Positions 54,501 through 64,000 of a stretch of 64,000 nucleotides of DNA are shown piece by piece. How positions within the stretch are numbered: position 1 is the stretch's first letter; each line of letters opens with the position of its first letter. The notes below the pieces were generated by a model that ran no database searches, was not told the DNA's origin, and was given only the letters and a program-made list of their open reading frames with translations. This DNA comes from Meandrina meandrites (lineage: Eukaryota > Cnidaria > Anthozoa > Scleractinia > Meandrinidae): the NCBI GenBank assembly GCA_963693305.1, contig OY855909.1, positions 842,501-906,500 of the forward strand. Direction: 5' to 3'. A program made the position numbers and the translations under genes.

Positions 54501-55544
54501 AAGACAGAGCAAATATTTAAGTTTAAATGTAAATCCACAAGAAGGTAATTGACCCACGCGGTCACTCAAAGGAACAGTAGAAAGCAAATAAGCTATCATG
54601 GAATACGGCTTGGCTTAATTTCATTATGCTCCAAGAGAATGTTATGCGACGACATAAAAATAACGACCAGTCAACAATCTACCTGAGTAGATTATGACTT
54701 CATGAAGAAGAAAAGAAAGCATGTCTAGCGAGCGTAAATTAAAAGAGGTCAATACCGCCGAGCTTCTTGGGAACCATAATTGCATACTTTTGTCTAACGA
54801 ATTAATTAAACAGAGATGTCATTCATATTATGATCTTTTTTTTTTCAAGAATATGAAATGATGTTTGCGATGCATTTGATAGTGGATTCTCTGTTTTTGT
54901 TCCTTCTTTGGTTACCCAGCTCTTTGTTTGGTGGCTTGCTGTTTTTCTTTTAAGGATCAAACAGTATTTTACACGACAACAAAATATGACAAAAGGACGA
55001 TCGATTTAAAAAGCATCAAGTTAGACACAACATTCTTGTGAGTTTCCGCTGTGGATGCGCGCTGTTATCACCAACATCACTGCGACAACTATAGAAACGT
55101 CAAACTTTATTTTGTCGTTGCGTGGTAAGAAAATTATACTGACAGCACTTTAAAACTTGCTTAAAGGTTCATTACGCCTCACTTGCGTTTAAGAAAAAGA
55201 AAATAACTTGAAAATGTTTAGAGTTTTGCCACCGGGAGAGCACGTTAGTCCAAAACGCGACTAACAAACCCTCGGGGTGTTTGTTTGAAAGAAAAGGGAT
55301 TTATGTGTTTACTCACCGAGTATTTGCGGATTGATTTAGCGTCAAATGAGCGAGAGATGCCTTACTGCCCCAGGGTAACTATAATCGAGTCAAAGCGCTC
55401 GCCAGCACGTTTGCCGTGATATGTAGCTAGCCAAAAACAACCAGGCGGCTGGCACCGTGCAGAACTGGCAGATATTGACTGATAGGTAGATATTACATAC
55501 AAACCTCCCTTTCGTGAAACTGAATTTTAACATTTTTGCATTAG
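51586..55544. other. Intergenic region or first Kv intron
   Basis: No domain-bearing ORF seen. It contains one TIR element (53083-53513). If the exon at 51524 is real, this whole stretch is an intron. Confidence 0.4.
53083..53513. mobile_element. 431-bp TIR element
   Basis: The left arm (ACAGCTATTTTAAGAAAGG, then GGTAAAAAAGCAC and GCGCGACAAGACCG) and the right arm (CGGTCTTGTCGCG, GTGCTTTTTTCCGG and AAATAGCTATATA) pair over about 70 bp. No ORF. Confidence 0.75.
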
Positions 55545-55659
55545 GGTTCGAGAGTACACGCAGTCGGACATCGCGGGTAGCACTTCCGCGGAAACTGCCT
55601 CGTTGCCAAACGTCTCTGCTGGTTCTGCCTCGCAAAACACAAGTTCTACTCCTCAAACG

Positions 55660-58600
55660 ATGTCTCGATCGCGGTCTCGGCTTTTCGACTCTGACAATCC
55701 AGGAGAAACAAGGCTTTATTTAAACGTCGGAGGCCAAAAGCACGAAACATTTGTCAGTACGTTGACTAGTATACCTGACACGCGCCTAGCGTGGATAGCA
55801 GAGAGAGCTCTTAAGGATCCTAGACCACTTGGACAAAAGCGAGAATTTTTCTTCGATCGGAATCCCGCTGTTTTTACACACATTCTGAACTTCTACCGCA
55901 CAGGAAAACTTCATTGTCCAAGGGACGTGTGTGGTCCGCTGTTTGAGGAGGAGCTTAACTTCTGGGGTTTGGACGAGAAACAAATCGAAACGTGTTGTTG
56001 GGCCAAATACGACGAACACCGAGACGCCGAGGAGAAACTACAAGGATTCTCACGAGATGAAGATCAAGATTCGGACTTCGAGGACGACGTCGACAGTGGT
56101 TCTGGAGACATTGAAATACCGAGCAGTGGAAGCGAAATGTGCCATGATGCACGCCGAATTACAGCTCCGCGCGTCAGATACCCATGGCAAGCGCTGAAAA
56201 AGAGAATATGGAAAACATTTGATGATCCTTACTCGTCCAAATTTGCCAGGGTAAGTACAATACTGAGACACATTAAACGTGTGGTGTGTTTTAATTTAAT
56301 CCTGCTGCTGATGTTGTGGTCTAGTTAATACGCTACTCGTGGTTTTTAATCATGAATATGTTGGCGTTTTTTATTTTTTTTTTGTACCTTTTTTTTATTT
56401 CTAAGCATAGCTGCTCGCGTGCTTATCAGCCGTTGTTAGTCATCAACTGTATTTTACTAGTAACTGTCCTTTAAACTTTCCATAATGAAAGCCATAAAAG
56501 CTTCCATCAAGACGCACTTCCACAAAACCAAGTTCGTGTTCATTTGCTTTCATCTTAACAGTTATTTGCATTCAAAACAAAAATATAAAAGTTGCTACGC
56601 TGTGATAAAATATGCTTATCGTTTCGAATATTTTATAGCAGCGTTTCCCGATATTTTACAGCTTATGAATGATAGTTTACTTTTTAATTTTCTGCTTTTC
56701 GTGAATCTGGTAATAGCTCTTATAGCTGCAGCTTTGTATATTCAATAAATTTGCGGAAGAAGTCGAGTCACCGCGGTAACAAAAACATTTTGAATGCGAG
56801 CTCCAGCTAAAAATGTAAACAAAAGAAGTATCCGCTTTTAATATCGAGGCGTTGAAGACTTTATGGGCGATAAATTTCTTGCGAAACGTGTCAGCAACGT
56901 CGAATCAGAAAAAAAAACTAGAATCTTTGCTTAGTGTCATCTGGAGACGATTTTTCTCCTAATTTAGTCTTTACAGTGTTTGTTCAATCTTCTATTTAGC
57001 TACCTTTTCTAATGAATGGAAACTCCGGTCTTCTCTCCGTGATTGGTTTAGCCTAGACTTAACGTCGACAATTGAAAATGCCGCTTCCGATTTCGTGGCT
57101 GAAATGAATCGTTCCTTCCTCAACTCGAAAGATATCAAAACGCGACAAGAGTACCACGCATTGATTAGAAAGACAAATTTTGGAAAGTAACTGCGATAAG
57201 AACGCGGTAGAATATTCTAAATCGTCTTTAAAGTATTTCCAACTTTTCTCTATTGTTTACATCAAAGAATAAAGATATAGTAATCAATTCAAAGTAAAAT
57301 ATGATTTTTCAGGCTTTTATGCTTGTGAGTTATTCTATTCGCTTTTTCTATCTGTTAATAAAGGCAGGTGAACAAGCATTTTGCATATAAATGTCTCGTT
57401 TTGTTCCTGAAAATGAGAATCTTTTGTTAATGTGTCAGATCTTTTCAAGGGTTTAGACACATGTCTAGATAATTCATTCCACTTTTCTTGTTTTTCAAAC
57501 TTTTTCAGCTTTCAAAATGAGGCTAGCAGTCATTAAATATGGTGAAAACCATTGTTTCATTTTATGTTTACATCTTGTGAATCCATTTTTGCGTGACTGT
57601 TCAAACGTTGCGCATTTGGTACTTATATATACATTGCGAGATGTAATTTTCTCCGAGGCAAAACTAATCAAGAAATGGTATTCAGTTCTTCTTTGGAAAT
57701 ATGACAAAAACACGAATATAAGTGTGTTACCACAAAGGCATTACAGGCTTTTTTAAAGTGGATATCTTTCTTAAATGTCATAAGGTTTTTTTTTATCAAA
57801 ATCTAACGTTCGCGTTTAAGTGCAAATTTGCAGATAGAAGAAAAGACTTGACGATTAAACGTAAACCCCATACGTAGTGTCACCTTTAATTCGCATAATC
57901 GTAGACTGAATAAATTCTTGAGACAGACAGCGAATAAATAAGAATAAATTTTTGTTCAATTGACACGAAACAAAAATATACATGTGTAGCTTAATAAAGC
58001 CATTTTTATTGAGGTAAGTAGAGCTTAAACTGGATCAACTGAAGCGACTTATCTACGTGTGTCATTGTTCTATGTTTGTATACATCGAATTAGCTATTCT
58101 TGGTTGCGGTAGCAGTCGTGAAATTATTAAAACATCGATTCACAGGCTGTCCTTTGTGCGCGCAGGAAAGGCTGGAAAATTGAAACTTCTGCATTTTTGG
58201 ATCAAAGTTTTAAAATTAAACCGTTGACTATTTTAACAATGAAGAACAGTTATCGTTTCCACCGATAAAGTAGAATTTATGAGACGCTGTAAAAATGGAG
58301 TTTTGTCGTCTTTGTGAAAATGGTGGTGTTATAACATTGACCAATCCACTGCATGATGTAAAAATAGATATCGCATACGCAATGAGGGCGTGAATCTTCT
58401 ATGACGTCTGACGTCATAGAAAACTCACTCGTTCCTAGGATCCTGCTATGTGCTGCACAGTCACCAGAGGTAGGTTGCCGGGGGATTGGGCTGATTTAGT
58501 GGTTTGGACATGGCGGAGTCATTCAATAACTCGATTACAAAAACAGTGTTGGGCCATAGAAGTCATTTTTCCTCTCTTTTTTTAGCCGCTATCTTTCGTG

Positions 58601-60984
58601 TCGTCAGTGATCAGCAGATTGATAAGTTGAATGTTGATTGCATTTCAGTTTCGCTTCCCCCAAAGACATATCATATCGCAGGCTCGCAAATCCCCCCCCC
58701 CCCCCCCCAAAAAAAAAAAATGAATAATTTCTCGATCTACTTCTTTCGGTTTACAATTGAACCAAACTCGACACAAAGTTGGAGCATAACCCACCTGCAT
58801 TTATTTGGATGCGGCATTTTTACTGCTTTGCTAAAACACATCTACAGCCCTTGCTATGACATTGATTGACACAATAATATTAGCCTTAATTTGCTTGCAG
58901 TTAACTTTCTTCTTATCATTGCGTTAGTTGTGTCCAAAATAATTTTATGACGAACGTTTCGACGACGTCATATAATATTCTTTCAATTTGTATGACGTCA
59001 TAGTGGCTTTTGACTTTAGCAACTGTAAGAAAGATTGCACCTGACTGAGCGACCTTAGCTACGGGATCACGTCTTAAGTAATGTAACAGCGATGCACATT
59101 CCAAACAGGGAATTTAGTTTTCATACAAATTTTCACCCTCAAAACGTTTGAGACGAAGTTTTGTGCTGGGCGAAAAGTTCATTGGATCTTTTATATATTG
59201 CCTCATACACTTTTTGCATTGTGTGTCACAAAATACAAGTGATTAGAATCTTACATAGACTTTAAAAGAAACATATTATTTCCAAATCATGGCAATTCAC
59301 TACGTGTTCTTGTCCCATTAAATGGTTTTAGTTAATCGACTGCTATCATTTCTTAATATAATAATATTTCCTTACAGCTTTTGTTCAAGTCTCGTCCATG
59401 AGTTTTTCCCGAACTACAAGTTAACACGCATCTTAAACCGTCCAAGGTTTAACTGACTATTTGAAGTCAAGAAAAGTGACACTTTGCTGTATGTAATTAT
59501 AACACCAGGCAAATCTCCTTTATAGGGAGAAATTTTCTTGGTCGAGAGTGCCCCCTGTATAGAAGTTCAACAACATTATAACAGACGGCTTACTCATTCT
59601 TCATTTATTCATTCATTCATTCATTCATTCATTCATTCATTCATTCATTCATTCATTCATTCATTCATTCATTCATTCATTCATTCATTCATTTATTCAT
59701 TCATTCATTCATTCATTCATTCATTCATTCATTCATTCACTCATTCGTTCGTTCGTTCGTTCGTTCGTTCGTTCGTTCGTTCGTTCGTTCGTTCGTTCGT
59801 TCGTTCGTTCTTTCGTTCTTTCGATCGATCGTTAGATCGTTCGTTCGTTAGTTCGTTCGTTCATTCATGATTCGTTTGTTTGTCATTGTGTATAATCCAT
59901 GTTGTCTGCTCTCTTCTAACAGGCTGTTGGTTACATCTCTCTCATATTCAACGTGGCGGTTGTGACACAGTTTTGCATCCTGACTTTAGATTACTTCAGT
60001 GATGAAAACTCTCCACAAAACCAAGTGCTATTTATCATCGAATCTATCGCCGTTTCTTGGTTCACATTAGACATCATAATACGTCTGTTGTGCTGTCCCG
60101 ATCGGGTGCGGTTTCTAAAAACGCTTCAAAACTGGGCAGACTTCATCGCTATAATACCATTCTACTTGGTCATTCTAACCCCACACGACGAAATCATCAG
60201 GAATTTTAGTATTTTGTACGTGCTCCGAATGATCCGCACCTTTCGGCCATTGAAATTTTCTTACGTTATGCAGGTGTTTACACAAACCCTTCGCGCCAGT
60301 TCGCGCGAATTATACTTCTTAATCTTCATCCTCGGTCTTGAGGTGGTGGTTTACGGCAGCCTCGCGTACTACTCTGAACGGAGCATGCCCGGATCTAAAT
60401 TCGTCAACATTCCAATCTCGTTTTGGTGGGCGCTTGTCACCATGACGACGGTAGGGTATGGTGACATGTTTCCAACGACTCTGCCTGGTAAGCTAGTTGG
60501 TTGTGTATGCGCCATCAGTGGCGTGCTAATGATAGCGCTACCGGTGTCTGTCGTGGCTAGCAACTTCTCGTTATATAACTCCTACGCAAAGGTTAAGCTC
60601 AAGCTTCCTTCACGGGGAAAGAAAAATATGGTGGACAACGCGCTTAAAGCGCTGCAACTTTCCACGCCGCAGACCAGCGTTAGTGTTGCGTCACCCGATG
60701 GCGTGAATAGCAACGGAAGAGGTCGTTACTCATCGCTTGTCACCTCTGGAATTGAAATGGGACTGTTAAACTCAAATAAGAAGAGTCCTGGGGAAGAGGT
60801 TGATTCGTTGCCCAATCACGAACCGGATAACCGAAGATTCGCCAGACGCTCGGCGCATTTCTCTTTGAACCTGGTTCCTATAAGAGCGCATCCAGAACTT
60901 CCTGAAGGGGACAGTGAATCAGAAGAGAACACCAAGGCAGGAGACGGAAATCATCTTCAACCTGCAAACAACAATATGAGTTAA
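55660..60984 (+). CDS. Voltage-gated K+ channel subunit, Kv3/Shaw-like
   Basis: Exon 1 (55660-56250, 197 codons) and exon 2 (59923-60984, 353 codons plus TAA) join in phase 0 with GTAAGT and TAACAG sites: 550 residues. Residues 13-115 are a T1 tetramerisation domain with the zinc motif H85-x5-C91-x20-C112-C113, typical of Kv2-4. FEEELNFWGLDE is Shaw-like. S1 to S6 span about 200-415. S2 carries E237 and D247, and the S3 start has D270. S4 has R299, R302, R305 and K308 at every third position, but Tyr where the first (296) and sixth (311) positive residues usually are. The pore has TVGYGD (373-378). S6 reads PVSV instead of PVPV. The C-terminal tail (418-550) is serine-rich. It forms or joins a plasma-membrane tetramer. 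The PVS change hints at a modulatory subunit. The start at 55660 is the first ATG in frame. Confidence 0.95.
57000..57190 (+). other. Unassigned coding-like segment in the Kv intron
   Basis: An acceptor-like TTCTATTTAG is followed by 62 codons open to a TAA. They include NEWKLRSSLRDWFSLDL and MNRSFLNSKDIKTRQEYHAL. The composition is that of a real protein (mixed charged and hydrophobic residues, few rare codons), unlike the AT-rich intron around it. No domain recognised. It could be a lost exon, a fragment of a processed gene or part of a retroelement. Confidence 0.3.
59602..59868. repeat. (TTCA)n grading into (TTCG)n array
   Basis: About 34 TTCA units are followed by about 20 TTCG units and degenerate TTCG/GATC units. 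It ends only some 55 bp before the acceptor of Kv exon 2 and could affect splicing as a long pyrimidine-rich stretch. The HSFI/RSFV reading frame is spurious. Confidence 0.95.
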
Positions 60985-61723
60985 CCCTTAGTATGATTTT
61001 AATATCAACGCAGTGTAAAAACTAAGAAAAAAGCAATGCATTGCAACCTATAGAATCCATCTTCGAAGCTTAAAACTAAAAGGGTTATCGACCGGCTATT
61101 CGTGGCTATTGTGGACATGCAGAGAAAACTGTGTAGTTTTTCTAAGGACCAACGATAAGTAATAGAAACATACAGTAATTTTAACGCTTGAGTTAAACCT
61201 GACAAGATGGGAGTGTATGATTTTACAACAGTCAAAAACGGACACGATATTTGTTGGTCAGTAGTCAGTAATTAAATTAAGTTGGATGCTTCCAGTGCTT
61301 ACGAACAGCTGAATTCCTAGTAGCGGAAGAAAGGTGACTGTATCATTAAACTACTTGTTAGACCTACCATAGTCACCATAGCAACAGCAGGTACAAGAAA
61401 ACCTCACATATTACTTACTCGCTCGTGCGCTAAGAAAATCGTTTCCTTGCTCAAACATTTTTTCCAATGAGGTGATCAAATTGTTATAATCTCCGTACAT
61501 TATCGATACATTGTCAACAAGACGGGTGATAAAAAACAAAGAACAACGGAATGCAAAAAATAACATTCACTTGGCGAGAAAATATGCCCAGATATTGTTC
61601 CCAGACATTTTATGTCCCGAGAAGCGGACAGTTTTCCGACAGCGAAGCCAAAGGTAGCCTTGTGAGCTTCAAGGAACCGGAGAAGAGAGAAATATCAGAA
61701 CACGCTGTTGAAGCCAAGTGGAG

Positions 61724-62349
61724 CACAGGCAGCCCAAGCTCACGTTTCGAGCGGTCGGTAGGTAATCGGTGTTGCGTAACACTAGACCGTTGAGAATATT
61801 ATAAGGCTTTGTATGGGATTTGTTATCACTGGGTCCATATTGCCGTATTCATGCTTAAAGCTCAGTAAATAAACAAAATAAACTTACTTTTGCCATTTGC
61901 CATGTCCTTTCGCCTGCCGGTCTTGCGTCTTGTAGTGGTGTTTTAGGCGTTTTTTTTTCCTGTCTCATCCTCCCTAAGACGGAGTCAAGGCAGAACACTC
62001 CCTGGCTTCGATCCACGATCGAAAATCGGTCCCATCGGCGTCTTTTCCTTTGTAACGTAAAAGTCGATAATTGTCCTCCTCTCACAAATCCACAGCTTTG
62101 GAAAATGGCACTGTATACTATTCGAAAAAAACGATTTTCTCAAAGAATCCATTGGTTTTGGAGGTCTGCGATTCCTGTGTAATTCGAAATGGACACGACC
62201 GTTTCAAACTAGGCTTTACGTACACACAAATACGGCAAAATCAACCTAGCGATAACAAATCCCATTCAAGGCCTTATTCTCAACGGTCTAGTGTTACGCA
62301 AGACCGATTAACTGCCGACCGCTCGAAACGTGAGCTTGGGCTGCCTGTG
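61724..62349. mobile_element. 626-bp TIR element (CACAGGCAGCCC ends)
   Basis: Arms of about 105 bp, from CACAGGCAGCCCAAGCTCAC to TGGGATTTGTTATC, are repeated inverted at the right end (about 62247-62349) with a few mismatches. The 415-bp interior has only short ORFs without domains. No clear target duplication was found. Confidence 0.85.
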
Positions 62350-63527
62350 AGTATTTATGCGGGTATTTATGCTGAAGTTCAAAAATCTCTCCCATCTCTA
62401 ACGCTCTTCAATCTATTAATCGCTTTTTTCATTATTTCTTGAATTTTAAGCCACTTTGTAAAATAAAGTTATAATCTTGAAACAGTTTGTTTGTGCCAGT
62501 GATATTGGACAATTTTCATTTTGTGTCTTTGTATCTATTCGCTGTATAACGAGGTGCATGAGGCACCACAGGGGTTATATCCAGTGGAGTTTATAACTCG
62601 AGCGAGAAAGAAGGCTTATAATTGGAAGGACCTGTTACTGCTTTCATGTAAAAGCAACTGAGTTGCCAATCATAATTATTTCCCGCCCTTTTTTCACATA
62701 CGTCGTATAATAGTCACGATTTATTGGTGTGGTTACCAAGCTGAACATGGGAAACAATCCGCCATATTGTCATTTTTAACAACAGCCTGAAGAAGATCAG
62801 TGAAACTGATCGAAACGTCGATTTTAAATATTCTTAACCTCGGAAAAGATCCCGGAAAACAGTGAAAAAAATTTAATTTCTTAAGATGAGAGGTGAAAGT
62901 TTCAGAAATAGGATCATAATATTTACAGTGATCAAAATGGCCACCAGAAAATTTCAGAGCTATTTATGAGAAAATTTCTTTTTTCCTGCCACCTTAACAC
63001 TGAGAAATGAATGAGAACTGTTTCACTTCGTTTTTACGTGGGAAGCGCAGCCGAAACAAGGCTGGCACTTGAAAAAAATCCTGAAGCGAACGATAAACTT
63101 GTTATTTAAGACCGGTTTTGCAAAACGAGAAGAGCTAAAACTGCACACGGCAACGGAACCTGGTTAGAGTGCAGCTAAATTGATCTACTCTGACTGCAAG
63201 ATGCGAAGCTCTTCACGTTTGTTTTGAAAGTCTCGGAAGCAATCTCGTGTAGGAGAGCATTTCCTTTACATTATGTATTTTAATTTTTACTGGTGTTGTT
63301 GAAGAAACGATTATTACGTGCTTCATCTTGAGTATAACGATATACACATATTAACCAGGATGTTCTAAAATACAAAAAAAAAAGAGAAATGACCCTTATT
63401 ATCACGATGAAACATGCCCAAGATCTCGATCCATTTATAAACGTTCTCCAAAACGTGTTTCAAACTGGAGTTTTCCACTTTTTTATTTTTATTTTCTATG
63501 TGGTTTCCACAGAGTTATGGCAAATGT

Positions 63528-64000
63528 AAACCATCTGAACGCAATGGTCACGCAACACATCTTCGCGGTTTGGCAAGACCCTGTACACATCTGTACAGCT
63601 TCGCTATTACCTGTGGAGTGGCAGCCGCGGAAAATGTCGTTCCCAAAGCCTGCGTTTGGCAAACGGTCGGGAAACGCAACGGCTCTGGACGATTCAAAAA
63701 CCGGAACCAGGAATTTTTGGTTCCAGTTTGATTCTGCGCGTGCGTCATAGATTGTGGTTGAAATGAACAAGTTTCAACAGTCAATGAGATTTGGCCGTCT
63801 TTTTGGCGGGCTTTCAGCTTAACCCAGGTCTCAATTCCTGACGCAGACCAGAAGGATCGCGGCCTCTGGGAACCAGATTGCAGCTACGGACAGCTGTTTC
63901 GGCCTTGCTAGGCCTCATAAGGGTAAAAGGGTGTACGCATGCGTTCAGGTTCTGACCAAACCGCGAAGATGTGTTGTGTAACCGTTGCGTTCAGATGGTT
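63528..64000. mobile_element. Foldback element with hammerhead relic, cut by window edge
   Basis: The left arm (ACCATCTGAACGCAATGGTC, through ACACATCTTCGCGGTTTGG) is repeated inverted at 63954-64000. The interior holds the decayed hammerhead at 63889-63921. The overlapping ORFs on both strands at 63489-63784 do not look like a gene. Confidence 0.7.
63889..63921 (-). ncRNA. Decayed hammerhead ribozyme motif
   Basis: Minus strand: CTTATGA (core should be CTGANGA), stem II GGCC/GGCC with loop TAGCAA, GAAA, then CAGCTGTC. The segment GAAACAGCTGTCC is identical to that of the intact copy at 16.84 kb, so the two share ancestry. The G to T change at an invariant core position should abolish activity. 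Confidence 0.65.

Larger units (their letters stand above)
56251..59922. other. Intron separating T1 and membrane exons of the Kv gene
   Basis: 3.7 kb. It contains an unassigned open segment (57000-57190), a TGACGTCTGACGTCA palindrome near 58400, a poly-C run (58691-58708) and the large TTCA/TTCG array just before exon 2. Confidence 0.7.
60985..64000. other. Region downstream of the Kv gene
   Basis: No coding gene seen. It contains the 61.7-62.3 kb TIR element, a repeat motif at 62.8 kb and the right-edge foldback element. Confidence 0.5.

Noticed and set aside
59538..59870. HSFI/RSFV repeat open frame
   Set aside because: Translation of the TTCA/TTCG array just before Kv exon 2.

Overview
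This window is eukaryotic, AT-rich, intron-rich metazoan DNA. It most likely comes from an anthozoan cnidarian such as a stony coral. This is inferred from the gene set (a polycystin-1-like protein with discoidin, EGF and REJ modules; a Shaw-type Kv channel), short phase-conserved exons with GT-AG introns, many microsatellites and many foldback elements. There is no sign of bacterial gene organisation.

Five protein-coding genes can be rebuilt exon by exon. (1) Positions 1-15654, minus strand: the N-terminal ~1334 residues of a polycystin-1-like protein. The order is signal peptide, F5/8C discoidin, five EGF modules, REJ and the start of GAIN; the gene runs off the left edge. Two more signal-peptide-type first exons with the same splice phase lie upstream at about 19.0 and 24.05 kb. 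(2) 30670-31295, minus: a small two-exon gene of 122 codons, not recognised. (3) 32091-33819, plus: an F-box protein resembling FBXO22, in two exons, head-to-head with gene 2. (4) 35865-47643, minus: a 16-exon, membrane-anchored tubulin tyrosine ligase-like protein, closest in layout to TTLL-15. (5) 55660-60984, plus: a voltage-gated K+ channel subunit with a Kv3/Shaw-like T1 domain, an intact TVGYGD filter, a reduced S4 and a PVS in place of the PVP gate motif. A possible upstream coding exon lies at 51524-51585.

The rest is intron and intergenic DNA packed with mobile-element debris. It holds a broken PIF/Harbinger transposase, a pogo-like MITE inside the F-box gene, TTAA-flanked elements (one nested in another, two back to back), many long hairpins, a 78-bp minisatellite and large tetranucleotide arrays. 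The most notable non-coding signal is a complete type I hammerhead ribozyme on the minus strand near 16.85 kb. It sits inside a foldback element. Two decayed relatives lie near 9.0 and 63.9 kb.

The genes show no operon-like or pathway relationship. Three of them (polycystin-like, TTLL, Kv) are compatible with ciliary or excitable-membrane roles, but this may be coincidence. All gene models are read from sequence alone and splice sites are predictions, checked by reading-frame continuity.
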